Shown: piece after piece, positions 1 to 9,458 of the stretch
Layout: every line of letters starts with the position of its first letter
Numbering within the stretch: the stretch's first letter is position 1
Source of the DNA: CAYSPT01 sp964432985
GTDB lineage: Bacteria; Muiribacteriota; CAYSPT01
Reading direction: 5' to 3'
NCBI GenBank assembly: GCA_964432985.1
Contig: CAYSPT010000018.1
Location: 18,092 to 82,091 of the forward strand
Length of the DNA stretch: 64,000 nt
The notes under the pieces: model-generated
What the model saw: the letters and a program-made list of their open reading frames with translations, nothing else
Databases searched by the model: none
Told to the model about the DNA's origin: nothing
Translations under genes and position numbers: made by a program

Positions 1-816
1 CTCCTTGATCAGTTCTCCGAATACCGGCTTGATGATATTGTAATTCTTGACCTTGTTCTGTTCGGCCAGAGAGTCCGCCAGGAAGAAAACCCCTTCCCGT
101 TTGAGCTTCTCGGCCTCCTCCAGGGTCACATTGAGCTGGCTCATCAGGGTCTTGGTAAACTTGCCCCCTCCCACGGAAATGCTCCGCATAATTTTCAGTA
201 CCCCTTCCCTGAATACGGATACCGTGGTGGATTCGTTTCCCATGGTCAGGATAGCAATGTTCTTGTCTTTGTTTTCCGGATCGACCAGGTAGTCGTGAAA
301 AAGGTTCAGGCAGTTGAAAAAACACCCGTCGATAATGAGCGGGTTGTACCCCATCTCCTGGATCATCCCCCCCACGGACAGCAGGGTTTCCTGGAGAATC
401 GCCTCGGTGATGACGTTGTTTTTTTCGGAGTCGTCGATGACCTGGTGATCGATAAACCATTTGTCGATTTCATGGGGAAGCAGCGGTTCCAACTTCAGAC
501 GGACGGTGCTGCGCATGTCGATGCCGACCTTCTGAGGAATACTCAGCCAGTTGACCACCACCATCAGATCGGGAACGGCAATGAGGCAGTCGGAGCAGTC
601 GAGATTCATATTCTCCACCATCTCTGCGATGGTGTCCGCCACGGCCTGCGGTGAAATGATGGGTTTCTCCATGAAGGAGCTGATAATGGATTCGTGGGGA
701 AGCCGGGTAACAGCAAATTTCTCTATGACAACCTCTGACTCCGGGGCAAGCTTGACGGCTTTGACGTTGCAGGATCCGATATCCAGCGCGAAAGCGTCTT
801 TTTTGTTCAGTGCCAT
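1..816 (-). CDS. pilM: Type IV pilus assembly protein PilM (3' end beyond the window)
   Basis: Actin-like ATPase that forms the cytoplasmic ring of the type IV pilus assembly platform and contacts PilN. About 272 residues are visible from the ATG at 816; the C-terminus lies outside the window. The N-terminus carries the actin-family phosphate-1 motif (ALDIGSCNVKAVKL), followed by the 1A/1C domain typical of PilM (IAVPDLMVVVNWLSIP, LKLEPLLPHEIDKW). A later IAILTMGNESTTVSVF segment matches the phosphate-2 motif. An AAAAGGGGA ribosome binding site precedes the start. It lies 58 bp downstream of pilB on the same strand, so the two are probably co-transcribed. Confidence 0.9.
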   Translation of the reverse strand, partial: MALNKKDAFALDIGSCNVKAVKLAPESEVVIEKFAVTRLPHESIISSFMEKPIISPQAVADTIAEMVENMNLDCSDCLIAVPDLMVVVNWLSIPQKVGIDMRSTVRLKLEPLLPHEIDKWFIDHQVIDDSEKNNVITEAILQETLLSVGGMIQEMGYNPLIIDGCFFNCLNLFHDYLVDPENKDKNIAILTMGNESTTVSVFREGVLKIMRSISVGGGKFTKTLMSQLNVTLEEAEKLKREGVFFLADSLAEQNKVKNYNIIKPVFGELIKE

Positions 817-874
817 GAGAGATCCCCTTTTCCCGGCTCACCACCGCAGGTTTCTCCCTCAACGGCGGCGAATA

Positions 875-2656
875 TCAGTGGGCGCCCCGGGCCACGCGGA
901 CGACCTCGTCCATACTGGAAATGCCATGCTGTACTTTCACCATGCCCACCCGCTTCAAGGTTCGCATGCCATCTTTTTCGGCCTGCTGGGCTAACTCGAA
1001 AGCAGTGGCGTCGTCACAGATCATTTCCCTTACGACAAGGTTGATGTTGAAAAGCTCGTAAATCCCGATACGGCCCGAGTACCCCGTGTGACCGCACTGG
1101 TCACACCCGGTACCTTTATAAAATACGTAGTCCTTAAACTCATCGGGATTAAGGTCACAAAGTCTTAGCTTATCTTCCGGAAATTCTTCTTCCTGCACCT
1201 TGCAGTGCTCGCAAATCTTCCTGACCAGACGCTGGGCGATAACGATGATCATGGTCGACGCCAGCAGCGGCGGTTCGATCGCCATCTGTTTCATACGAAT
1301 GAGAACGTCCACGGCGCTGTTGGCGTGAATGGTAGAGAACACCAGGTGGCCGGTCAGTGCCGCGTTGACCGCGATTTTGGCCGTCTCCTCGTCACGAATT
1401 TCTCCTAACATTACTACGTCGGGATCGTGACGAAGGATTGATCGGAGGCCCTTGGCGAAGGTAAAACTTTTGGAATCGTCGTTCTTGTTGCGGTGGACCT
1501 GCATCTGCATGATGCCCGGAAGCTGGTACTCGACCGGGTCCTCGATGGTGATGATCTTGATCTCCGGGGACGAGATCTCGTTCAGGGCCGCGTACAGGGT
1601 AGTGGTTTTACCGGAACCCGTGGGACCGGTGGTCATGATGATCCCGTGGGGCTGCTGGATGGCCTTGAAGAACGTTTCGTACTCCACGTCGTCGAAACCC
1701 AGGGTCCGGACGTTCAGGCTGGTCTTGTCCTTGCTCAGGATACGCATGTTGACGTTCTCACCGTGGATGGTGGGCAGGAGCGACACACGGAAGTCCACCT
1801 TCTTGTTGCCCACCATGACGGAGAAGGCGCCGTCCTGTGGCATCCGGCGCTCGGCGATGTTCAGGTTGGACATGATCTTCACACGCGAGACAATGGCGTT
1901 CTGGGCTTTCTTGGGGATGGGCATCTTGTCGAACAGTACGCCGTCGATACGGTACCGGACCTGAACCATGGCGGGCATGGACTCGATATGAATATCGGAA
2001 GCCCGGTCGGCCAGCGCCTGGAGGATAATCTTATTCAACAGAACGATGATCGGCTTCTGGTCACTCTGGCGCCGCAGGTCGTCGAGCAGGGTGGAATCAG
2101 CGTCCTCTTCGGCCAGGTCCTGGATGAACTCCAGGTTAACGTCTTCCAAAACGTCGTCCAGGGTGATGTCATCCAGTGTTTTCCCATCGGGGATATCCTG
2201 TTCTTCCGGGGCGTCATCCTCGAAGAAGTAATCGTTGATTATCTTCTCGATACGGTCCCGGGCCGACACGACATAGTTGACCCGGTAAGTGGTCACCACC
2301 TGGATACTGTCGAACATGGAAATGTTTGTCGGGTCGTGGGTAATGATGGTGAGCTCATTTCCGTCGAGCCGGTGGGGAACGAAGTAGTACATCTTTATCA
2401 GCGTCTCCGGCACCCGCTCCATCAACTCCTCGTTGAGCATGTACTCTTCCATGTCCATATAGTCAACGTTGAACTGGCGGCCCAGGGCCATGGCCAGCTG
2501 CTCTTCATCAATGTATTCGGCCTGGAGCAATATCTGGCCGATGAGCTCCTTTGTTTCTTTCTGTTTCTCAAGTCCCCAGAAGAGCTGTTCTTCGCTCAGC
2601 ACTCCCATGTCAATAAGGATTTCACCAATTTTCTTTTTTCTTATGAACTCGGACAT
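875..2656 (-). CDS. pilB: Type IV pilus extension ATPase PilB (GspE/PulE family)
   Basis: Hexameric cytoplasmic ATPase that powers pilin polymerisation. The 593 residues give an N-terminal MshEN-type domain (about 8-150, KKIGEILIDMGVLSEEQL), an acidic linker (about 145-200), and a GspE core. The core has Walker A GPTGSGKT (344-351), an Asp box (IITIEDPVEY), Walker B around VVMLGEIRD (415-422) and a His box TGHLVFSTIH (435-444). The tetracysteine zinc motif is intact: CEHC near 482-485 and CDQC near 518-521. MshEN domains in this family often bind cyclic-di-GMP, so regulation by that messenger is plausible but not shown. Length is normal for PilB. Confidence 0.95.
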   Translation of the reverse strand: MSEFIRKKKIGEILIDMGVLSEEQLFWGLEKQKETKELIGQILLQAEYIDEEQLAMALGRQFNVDYMDMEEYMLNEELMERVPETLIKMYYFVPHRLDGNELTIITHDPTNISMFDSIQVVTTYRVNYVVSARDRIEKIINDYFFEDDAPEEQDIPDGKTLDDITLDDVLEDVNLEFIQDLAEEDADSTLLDDLRRQSDQKPIIVLLNKIILQALADRASDIHIESMPAMVQVRYRIDGVLFDKMPIPKKAQNAIVSRVKIMSNLNIAERRMPQDGAFSVMVGNKKVDFRVSLLPTIHGENVNMRILSKDKTSLNVRTLGFDDVEYETFFKAIQQPHGIIMTTGPTGSGKTTTLYAALNEISSPEIKIITIEDPVEYQLPGIMQMQVHRNKNDDSKSFTFAKGLRSILRHDPDVVMLGEIRDEETAKIAVNAALTGHLVFSTIHANSAVDVLIRMKQMAIEPPLLASTMIIVIAQRLVRKICEHCKVQEEEFPEDKLRLCDLNPDEFKDYVFYKGTGCDQCGHTGYSGRIGIYELFNINLVVREMICDDATAFELAQQAEKDGMRTLKRVGMVKVQHGISSMDEVVRVARGAH

Positions 2657-2689
2657 CGGGCTGGGCTGCTCCCTTCAATGATCAAACAT

Positions 2690-2719
2690 TATCTATAATT
2701 AATTATTATCTCTTATCAA
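2690..2719 (-). promoter_or_regulatory. Candidate sigma70-type promoter for pilB-pilM
   Basis: On the minus strand TTGATA (2719-2714) and TAGATA (2695-2690) are separated by 18 bp in a very AT-rich 59-bp gap between hfq and pilB. It would start a transcript about 30 bases upstream of the pilB ATG. The -35 box overlaps the hfq stop codon. Confidence 0.4.
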
Positions 2720-2970
2720 GCAGGATCGCTGTCCCCGCCAGCGACTTCGAACAGATTGCCGATAGGACGCTGAGGAACAATAGTGGAAATGGCGTGTTTG
2801 AAAATAAGTTGCTGCTTGCCCTCACCGGAAAGAAGCACAGTGAAATTGTCAAATCCCTTGAGGGTCCCTTTCAGCCTTACACCGTTGGTAAGGAACATAT
2901 TCAACTCGACCTGTTCCCGGCACAATTGGCCAAGAAAATTATCCTGGAGGTTTGGTTTTTGTTTTGTCAT
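2716..2970 (-). CDS. hfq: RNA chaperone Hfq
   Basis: Hexameric Sm-like protein that pairs small regulatory RNAs with mRNAs. The 84-residue product has Sm1 (NLQDNFLGQLCREQVELNMF, residues about 7-26, then TNGVRLKGTLKGFDNFTVLL) and the Sm2 signature KHAISTIVP. Q and F residues expected in the proximal RNA site are present, and the C-terminal tail is very short. The ATG follows a GAGGAGG ribosome binding site that itself overlaps the miaA stop codon. The miaA-hfq order is the classic arrangement in many Gram-negatives and supports both calls. Confidence 0.95.
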   Translation of the reverse strand: MTKQKPNLQDNFLGQLCREQVELNMFLTNGVRLKGTLKGFDNFTVLLSGEGKQQLIFKHAISTIVPQRPIGNLFEVAGGDSDPA

Positions 2971-2985
2971 TTATTTTTTCCTCCT

Positions 2986-3990
2986 CTATATATCACGCGC
3001 GAAAAAAAGGCGCACTTCTTCTGCTAGCTTTATAATTAACCCCACATTGTCGTTCCCGTCAAGGGAAAACCACGTAATATCATGCTCGGATTTGAACCAG
3101 GACATCTGGCGGCGGGCAAAATCTTTGGTGCGCCGCTTGATCAAGGCTCGGGCTTTTTCCAACTCATAATCACCCTTTAAGTACCCTATAATCTCTTTAT
3201 ACCCTATTGCTCCCACGTTTAGCAAAACTTTTTCAAGTCCGGACGCCAGCAGTCCTTCCACCTCCCGGACCAGGCCCTCGTCGAACATAACGTCCACCCG
3301 CCGGTCGATCCGCTCGTGAAGCTCATTTCTATCCCTGGTCAGCCCGATCCTCAAAGTCCGGTACCTGCTATGCGAGCGATGCCGTCGAACATGCCACGAT
3401 TTGGGACGACCGGTAAGACGAAAAATCTCCACGGCCCGCATCAGCCGCTTACGGTCATTGTGATGAATACGGTCAGCGGACTCCGGATCCACCGATTTCA
3501 GTTCTTCGGCCAACTCTGCGGCCGTCAAACCGGAAAGGACTTCCCTGAGCCCGTGGTCCTCACCCACGCCGGGAAGAAGTCCCCGAATCAAGCTTCTCAG
3601 GTAGAGAGGCGTTCCTCCAACTACCAGCGGGATCCTTCCCCGTTTGAGAATATCGCGGATCACCCGGTCGGCATCCACCGCGAAATGGACCGCCGAATAG
3701 TGATCGCCCAGCCCGATATGATCGATCATGTGATGCGGGACGCGGCGCAGCTCGTTTTCCCCCGGTTTGGCTGTTCCTTTGTTCATCTCGCGATACAGGG
3801 CTACCGAATCGGCGGAAATGATCTCCCCACCTACCATTTCCGCGATAAGTACAGCAATAGCAGTCTTGCCGGATGCCGTCGGTCCAAGCAGGACGGCTAG
3901 AGGAGGCAAATCCTTATTCGATGGTTTGCCGAGTTCCTGATATACCTGGCATTCGTACCGTGTTTGCCAGCCCACCATCGAATCCATCAT
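2986..3990 (-). CDS. miaA: tRNA dimethylallyltransferase MiaA
   Basis: Transfers a dimethylallyl group to N6 of A37 in tRNAs reading UNN codons. The 334 residues include the P-loop GPTASGKT (about 35-42), the ADSVALYREMNKGTAKP substrate-binding segment, HHMID, VVGGTPLYLRSLI, and a C-terminal LNVGAIGYKEIIGYLKG plus RRTKDFARRQMSWFK segment. All are diagnostic of the family. There is an N-terminal extension of about 28 residues before the P-loop strand, so the true start might be a later codon. It is 58 bp downstream of the HEAT/TPR gene and directly upstream of hfq. Confidence 0.95.
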   Translation of the reverse strand: MMDSMVGWQTRYECQVYQELGKPSNKDLPPLAVLLGPTASGKTAIAVLIAEMVGGEIISADSVALYREMNKGTAKPGENELRRVPHHMIDHIGLGDHYSAVHFAVDADRVIRDILKRGRIPLVVGGTPLYLRSLIRGLLPGVGEDHGLREVLSGLTAAELAEELKSVDPESADRIHHNDRKRLMRAVEIFRLTGRPKSWHVRRHRSHSRYRTLRIGLTRDRNELHERIDRRVDVMFDEGLVREVEGLLASGLEKVLLNVGAIGYKEIIGYLKGDYELEKARALIKRRTKDFARRQMSWFKSEHDITWFSLDGNDNVGLIIKLAEEVRLFFARDI

Positions 3991-4048
3991 TGTTCATTAC
4001 CTGTCTTGCCGCCCTGGTGCCGTGCAGCATGCTCGTCTTGACAACTGG

Positions 4049-6862
4049 TTAATCGCTGTCTTTTTCCGTCTTCCGGGCGAGCTTGTTGAGTATTTTCCCG
4101 GCGGTTCTGGCCTCACTGGATTCGGGAGCCAGCTTGATTACTTTCTTGAGAGAAACGACCGCACTGTTGATTTCTCTGAGGATGCCACAGGTTATTCCCA
4201 GGTAGAGATGCCCCTTGACCAGTTCAGGCTCGAGCTCGACCGCCTTTTTGAAGCAGCGCAGCGCCTGCCTGGCCATGTTCTTGGATTTGAAAACAACACC
4301 CATGCTGAGAAATGCCCGGGCGTGGTTGGAATCGGCTTCGATACACTGCTTGAACTTCTTCTGAGCTCCACCGAGATCACGCTTTTTCAACAGGCCGAGT
4401 CCTTCACGGTATAGTGATGCAGCCTTTCCGGGCGTCTTCAGGGGCTTTATCTCCACCGCTTCCCCGTAATCGCCCATGGACTCCAGCGACAGAGCGGCGT
4501 TTCGGCGAACATACCAGTACTCGTCTCCCAGAAGCTCCACCAGAATGTCACGGGTTTCCTGGGCGGAGAAATTGCCCAGCGCTTCCGCGGCGGCGGAACG
4601 CACCTCGGGATCGGCTTTGTTGCGAGCCATGCGTACCAGCAGCGGCAGCACGTCCGGATCGGCGATCAAACCCAGGGCTTCAATAATATAGGGAGCCAGG
4701 TACCTGTCATCCACGTGTTTCTTCAACTCGGCCACACTCGCCTCCGACTTGAGGCGCCCCAGGGCGGTGGCGGCGTTGCGGCGCACATCGTACGACGGAT
4801 CATCGAGCAAACCGACCAGGACGTCCACAGCCTTCCCGTCTCCGAGAAGACCGAGCCCGTACGCCACGTTCTGTCTGACAACCCAGAATGGATCATCGAC
4901 CATGCGTATCAGACGGTCCACTGCTTTTTCATCGTCGGTACAGCCCAGGCTGGCGGCAGCCACAGCGCGCAGTTCCTCATCCCCGTCATCCACCGCGTCC
5001 AGCAGTGACGGCAGCGCGTCCTTCGCGCCGAACCGGCCCAGGGCTTCCGCCGCTTTCTTACGCACCGACCAGGACTCGTCCTGAAGCGAACGGATCAGCA
5101 GTTGGACGCACGACGGCTCACCGATCTCACCCAGAGCTTCGATGGCGAGATACCGTTCTTCCCGGTCTCCTTTGCCCACTACTTCAGTCAGAGCCTGGAC
5201 GGTTTCAGGTACCGCGATGGCGCCTAACACCCTGGTGGACCAGTACCTGATGTCAGCTTCGCCCCGTTTCAGGGCTTTTACCAGAAAGGGCACCGCCGGC
5301 CGGCCAATTTCCTTCAGAGTCGTGGAAGCCTTTTTGCGGACGAACCACGAGGCACTGATAAGCAGGTTAATCAACTGATCCACAGCCGGCACCCCGAGAC
5401 GGGCAAGCGATTCAACCAGGTAATCGGCCGAACCCGGATCGGCCACTCTCAACCTTGATATGAGCGGCTTTACAGCCATTTCTCCAAACTCTGCCAGGGC
5501 ACGGGCGGCCACTTTCCGCAGCGTCCAATCGGAACTCTTTAATCGGTCCAGGAGCACTTTCATAGCCGGCTCTCCCACGGTAACCATGGCCCGGCGGCTG
5601 AAATACCTGAGTTCCTCGTCGTCTCCTTCGAGCAGCTCCAACAGCGGCACGACAACCTCTTCGCCACCGACCTTTCCCAGCGCTTCGGTGATGGCGATTT
5701 TCAAGTCCTTGTCCCTGGTTCGGCGAAGCAAAGGAACCAGGTCGGGGACCACCTTGTAGCACCCGATATCCCCCATACATTTAACGATCCAGTATGCCCT
5801 GACGTCCGTGCGATCAGCCAGGACTTCCCGGAGAAGAGGAATAGCTTCGGTACCCTGTCGGACAAGAGCTTCAGCCGCCCGCTCTTTCACCGCCCAGTAA
5901 GGATCGGCCAGGGCACGGGACAGGGCTTTCCCAGCCGGTGATCCGATGTATCCCAGAGCTTCGACCGCGGCCAGGCGTTCATTTTCCCCGCCTTCTTCCA
6001 GCACCCGTTCAAGAATGGGTACCGCCACTGCACCTATTTTTCCTATGCTCTCGGACACAGTGGAACGCACCGTCCAGGCAGAATCGTTAAGCGCGGATAT
6101 CAATGGTTCGAGAACTTCTTCCCCGACACTGCCCAGAGATCGCGCGGCATAACAACGCAGATCTTCATAATCGCTTTCCAGAGTACCCAGGACAGCCTGG
6201 ACCGAAGCCCGATTACCAACCTTCAGCAACGCCTCGACCGCTGATTGGCGCACATCGCCGCTGTTATCCTTCAAACACCCGCCGAGATGTTCCGTGGCGC
6301 CGGGATGCCCGATTTCACCAAGTGTTCGTACCGCCCAGTACCGGGTGTCCTCTCCGCCGGATTCGATGGCCTTCAACAGGCGTTCCAGACCTACCTCGCC
6401 CATGTGTACCAGCGCTTTGGAAGACGCGAACCTGATCTGCCAATCCGTATTCTCAAAGAGCTCTATCAGTGTCTTTACCGCCGGAGCCCCTACCCGCCCC
6501 ATGGTTTCGATAGCCCAGGTGTTGACATCCTTTTTGGGAACCAGGGTCTTCAGTCGTTTGACCACCCGTGCCCCCCCAATACGGCCCAGGGCGCGGGACA
6601 CCCAGTACCTGACATTCTCCTCCGATTCGGCCAGAGCGGTTATCAGTTCCTCTATCACTGTCTCAGAAGGACAGTGGATGAGGGCCTTGGCGGCCATGGA
6701 ACAGACTTCCTTATCACCGATTTCCAGAAGCTTGGCCAGGTTTGGCGCCGCCAGGGGATCGCCTCTGCCTTCCAGGTCGAGAATGGCCTTTTTCTGAACC
6801 TGTCGATCGTTGCTGAGCAGATCGCATACCACCAATTCAATATCTTTTTTCGAATCAGGGAT
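4049..6862 (-). CDS. HEAT-repeat scaffold protein with C-terminal TPRs
   Basis: About 930 residues, nearly all PBS-lyase-type HEAT repeats of 30-31 residues (recurring pattern: VRYWAVRTLGEIG, VR..A..ALG..G), followed by about 110 residues of TPR helices (SLYREGLGLLKKRDLGGAQKKFK, then ALRCFKKAVELEPELVKGHLYLG). No signal peptide or membrane segment, so probably a cytosolic protein-interaction scaffold; partner unknown. Start choice is unusual. A strong GGAGGTGAG ribosome binding site (6876-6868) sits 9 bases upstream of ATC at 6862. There is an in-frame TGA just upstream, and the first ordinary start codon is TTG at 6835, 36 bases from that site. I place the start at ATC; TTG at 6835 is the conservative alternative. 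Confidence 0.85.
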   Translation of the reverse strand: MPDSKKDIELVVCDLLSNDRQVQKKAILDLEGRGDPLAAPNLAKLLEIGDKEVCSMAAKALIHCPSETVIEELITALAESEENVRYWVSRALGRIGGARVVKRLKTLVPKKDVNTWAIETMGRVGAPAVKTLIELFENTDWQIRFASSKALVHMGEVGLERLLKAIESGGEDTRYWAVRTLGEIGHPGATEHLGGCLKDNSGDVRQSAVEALLKVGNRASVQAVLGTLESDYEDLRCYAARSLGSVGEEVLEPLISALNDSAWTVRSTVSESIGKIGAVAVPILERVLEEGGENERLAAVEALGYIGSPAGKALSRALADPYWAVKERAAEALVRQGTEAIPLLREVLADRTDVRAYWIVKCMGDIGCYKVVPDLVPLLRRTRDKDLKIAITEALGKVGGEEVVVPLLELLEGDDEELRYFSRRAMVTVGEPAMKVLLDRLKSSDWTLRKVAARALAEFGEMAVKPLISRLRVADPGSADYLVESLARLGVPAVDQLINLLISASWFVRKKASTTLKEIGRPAVPFLVKALKRGEADIRYWSTRVLGAIAVPETVQALTEVVGKGDREERYLAIEALGEIGEPSCVQLLIRSLQDESWSVRKKAAEALGRFGAKDALPSLLDAVDDGDEELRAVAAASLGCTDDEKAVDRLIRMVDDPFWVVRQNVAYGLGLLGDGKAVDVLVGLLDDPSYDVRRNAATALGRLKSEASVAELKKHVDDRYLAPYIIEALGLIADPDVLPLLVRMARNKADPEVRSAAAEALGNFSAQETRDILVELLGDEYWYVRRNAALSLESMGDYGEAVEIKPLKTPGKAASLYREGLGLLKKRDLGGAQKKFKQCIEADSNHARAFLSMGVVFKSKNMARQALRCFKKAVELEPELVKGHLYLGITCGILREINSAVVSLKKVIKLAPESSEARTAGKILNKLARKTEKDSD

Positions 6863-6876
6863 GGGAACTCACCTCC
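6860..6876 (-). promoter_or_regulatory. Extended Shine-Dalgarno with ATC start
   Basis: On the minus strand GGAGGTGAG is followed, after GTTCCC, by ATC in the reading frame of the HEAT/TPR gene. No ATG, GTG or TTG in that frame lies within ordinary distance. The site begins six bases past the thiT stop codon. Confidence 0.6.
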
Positions 6877-6881
6877 AGGGA

Positions 6882-7610
6882 TCAAACGGAACCGAGATGC
6901 TCCGTCTTTCTATGTAAGAGCGGCAGGAGAAGACAGGCTACGATCAACTCCGGCAACACGTGTGAAATGTTGTACAGGAACGAAAAGAGCCAGACATTCA
7001 TCCCCTGAGGAGCAGACGAAGCGAAGAAAATAGCGCCTGCCGCCACATGTGCCGCCAGGCGGGCCCCGCCGCCGATGAGGACACCGAGTACCACCGGATT
7101 TCCCTTCAACTGTTCCAGGACGATGAATAACGCCACCACACACAGGGACACCGCCAGGCGAAGCTCAAGAAATTCATAATAGAAAGATGGATTTCGGTTG
7201 AGAAAGCTGGTATCCAGTCGGCTGACGGCGATGAACACCACCAGACCCAGGGCCAGCACCCCGTTGATGATGGTTGCCACTTTTTTTGAAGCCTGGTAAT
7301 CCCTGGTTAAACCAGCCAGACCGAGAAAGCCGTAGGCCAGAGGATAATCCAGCAGCGCCTGGGCGGGGTGAATAACGGTACCCCCCATAAACAGTTGGAG
7401 TACACCCAGCATCACGCCGGACACTGCACCGGCAATCACCCCACGGCGATGGGCAATGAAAATAATGGGGAGAAATCCGAATGAAATGGAGCCCCCCTGG
7501 GGCATGCGCCACAATTCGATAGCCCCAAGTACCGCACCGAGGGCAACTGCAACCGCACACTCGGTGATCAGCCGTATTCTTTCCCTGTTGGCGCCGCCGT
7601 TCGCACTCAA
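6882..7610 (-). CDS. thiT: ThiT-like thiamine transporter, ECF S-component
   Basis: Predicted integral membrane substrate-binding subunit of an energy-coupling-factor vitamin importer. The family signature is clear: LWRMPQGGSISFGFLPIIFIA followed by RRGVIAGAVSGVMLGVLQLF, a QALLDYPLAYGFLGLAGL motif and several hydrophobic helices. At 242 residues it is longer than usual ThiT (about 180-200) because of an insertion between the fourth and fifth helices (residues about 105-150). The start is TTG at 7610, 7 bases after GAGGGG, and its TTGA overlaps the stop of the upstream kinase. No ECF ATPase or T-component is in the window. Confidence 0.8.
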   Translation of the reverse strand: MSANGGANRERIRLITECAVAVALGAVLGAIELWRMPQGGSISFGFLPIIFIAHRRGVIAGAVSGVMLGVLQLFMGGTVIHPAQALLDYPLAYGFLGLAGLTRDYQASKKVATIINGVLALGLVVFIAVSRLDTSFLNRNPSFYYEFLELRLAVSLCVVALFIVLEQLKGNPVVLGVLIGGGARLAAHVAAGAIFFASSAPQGMNVWLFSFLYNISHVLPELIVACLLLPLLHRKTEHLGSV

Positions 7611-9433
7611 CTCTCAGCCCCTCTAACCAGAGGCAGCCTTACCTCAAACACGCTTCCCTCGCCCGGTTCACTCTTGACCGTTATTCTTCCTTCGTGCACG
7701 TCCACCACCTTTTTGGCGATAGCCAGCCCCAATCCGCGTCCGCCCGGAATGTCTTCTATACCGTCGGTCTGCTCATAATCGGGTTGATAGAACAGGTCAA
7801 AGATCTTTTCACGCTCTTCCTCGGGAATTCCGGGCCCCAGGTCGGAAATACGTACGGTGGCATAAACGTCGTCACTGGTGACCTCTACCTCCACCCTGCC
7901 TCCGCGGGGAGACCAGTTGAATGCGTTTGAGAGAAGATTGATGAAAACATGCTTCATTCTTTCCGCGTCAGCGACCAGTTTTGGCATTCCTTCCTGAATG
8001 TCGCATACCAGTTCGATCTGTTTGACTTCCATTTGCTTCTGAAGCGATTCCGAGGCTTCGCGTACCACATTGCCAAGGTTGGCAGGCACCATAGTCAATT
8101 TTACTCTTCCCCGGTCTATTTCCGTGAACACCAGCAGATCGAATATGGAACGGTCCTGTTTTTCGATATCTTTCAGCAGAAGTGCCGCCAGTTCCTGCTG
8201 ATGCTCGTTCAACTCCCCGGTGACTCCTTCACGTAAAAGCTCGATGGTCGCTTTCATGGAAAACAGGGGGGTACGCAGCGACGCACCGAGGTCGGACATG
8301 AATTCGGTGGTCTTTTTCTGAAGCTGGTGGGCCTGCTGGAGTTCAAGCATCAAGTCCTGGCGGGTTCGCGTCAGGCGCTCGAGACAGCGAGCCTGCGTCC
8401 TGGCAGACGTAGCTACTTGAGACATTTTCTTGGTGAACACCAGGTCACCGGCAGTGAACGGCCGGGCACTGCTGCGTGATAGCACACAAAGCCCGATAGA
8501 TAGTTCCTCCCTGACCAGCGGTTGAATCAACATCGAGGTAGGTTTTTCCATCAGACCATCTATGGCGGAATCGTACCGCGGGTCGGTAAGGCAGTCGGGC
8601 ACGACAATGGGAATGCCGCCCTGAAAAGCCGCCCCAGCTAATCCGGAGCCGTTTGTGGGCAACACATCATCAACGGATTTGATCTCACCATGCTGGCCGG
8701 CCAGCGTCAGGTTTTCCTGTTCCTCGTCGAGGAAATACAGGCAGCACGTTTCAGCGGAAAAGAAAACACCCAGGTCCTCTGCCAGCTTTTTTGCAAATTG
8801 ACCCGGACTCATGGAATCGGTCGATGTCCCCAGCTCGGCCAGCAGTTCACCTTCACGTACACGAGTGTGCACCCGGTGGCCGGATGCCAGCGTCGATACA
8901 AAGATCGCTACAGGCAGCGCAATACGTCCGGCACGTTCCAGGTCTTCTTTCTGAAACGATGTACCGGATTTCTTGTTGGCCACTCCCAGGGCCCCGTAGA
9001 TGAAGCCATCCCTGGTCAACGGGACACATAAAGCGTCCTGCATGTCGACCTGGTCCTCACCGGCCGGCCACTTTAAAAGACCCGCATCCACATTCTCGCC
9101 GGATGTTAGAACGGGCTCTCCGTGTTTCGCCACCCATCCCGCCAGGCTCGTGCTCGGCCGCCGATCTTTCACAACAGCCAGACCTTCTCCTCCGCCACGG
9201 CCGCACACATACAGGTAGTGGACCGGTGTATCTCCCTGGATGAAAAGCATCCCGGCTTCAGCCTGCAGCGCGACCGTCACCCGTGAAAGAATGAACTCGG
9301 CGGATGATTCCGGTAACGGATTTCTTTCACCCGGGGGAGTGATGTCTTCGCACAAAGCGCTGAATGTATCACGCAGGCTGCCTAGCAGCCCCGTGGTGAT
9401 TTCGTGAATCGTCATATCAATGGTTTCGGGCAC
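7607..9433 (-). CDS. GAF-domain sensor pseudo-histidine kinase (phosphoacceptor His missing)
   Basis: 608 residues: two GAF-like domains (about 40-185 and 195-345), a coiled-coil/dimerisation helix, a HisKA-like region and a complete HATPase domain. The H-box reads SDLGASLRTPL: the expected His-Glu is Ala384-Ser385, while the following L-R-T-P is intact. The ATPase keeps its N-box (INLLSNAFNWSP), G1 (DLGPGIPEEE) and G2 (GGRGLGLAIAKK). It should bind ATP but cannot autophosphorylate in the usual way. The GTG start has GGGAGG 6 bases upstream. It is the first gene of a block leading into thiT and the HEAT/TPR gene; no response regulator is adjacent. Confidence 0.85.
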   Translation of the reverse strand: MPETIDMTIHEITTGLLGSLRDTFSALCEDITPPGERNPLPESSAEFILSRVTVALQAEAGMLFIQGDTPVHYLYVCGRGGGEGLAVVKDRRPSTSLAGWVAKHGEPVLTSGENVDAGLLKWPAGEDQVDMQDALCVPLTRDGFIYGALGVANKKSGTSFQKEDLERAGRIALPVAIFVSTLASGHRVHTRVREGELLAELGTSTDSMSPGQFAKKLAEDLGVFFSAETCCLYFLDEEQENLTLAGQHGEIKSVDDVLPTNGSGLAGAAFQGGIPIVVPDCLTDPRYDSAIDGLMEKPTSMLIQPLVREELSIGLCVLSRSSARPFTAGDLVFTKKMSQVATSARTQARCLERLTRTRQDLMLELQQAHQLQKKTTEFMSDLGASLRTPLFSMKATIELLREGVTGELNEHQQELAALLLKDIEKQDRSIFDLLVFTEIDRGRVKLTMVPANLGNVVREASESLQKQMEVKQIELVCDIQEGMPKLVADAERMKHVFINLLSNAFNWSPRGGRVEVEVTSDDVYATVRISDLGPGIPEEEREKIFDLFYQPDYEQTDGIEDIPGGRGLGLAIAKKVVDVHEGRITVKSEPGEGSVFEVRLPLVRGAES

Positions 9434-9458
9434 AATGGTCCTCCCAACACCAGCATAG

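Noticed and set aside
1493..2698. 401-residue plus-strand frame opposite pilB
   Set aside because: It is the antisense reading of a strongly conserved ATPase gene, has a His/Val/Asp-rich composition typical of shadows and no ribosome binding site.
9233..9433. ATT start for the GAF pseudo-kinase
   Set aside because: An ATT does precede the GTG, but the GTG itself is 6 bases from GGGAGG and is the better start, so it is not counted with the ATT/ATC set.
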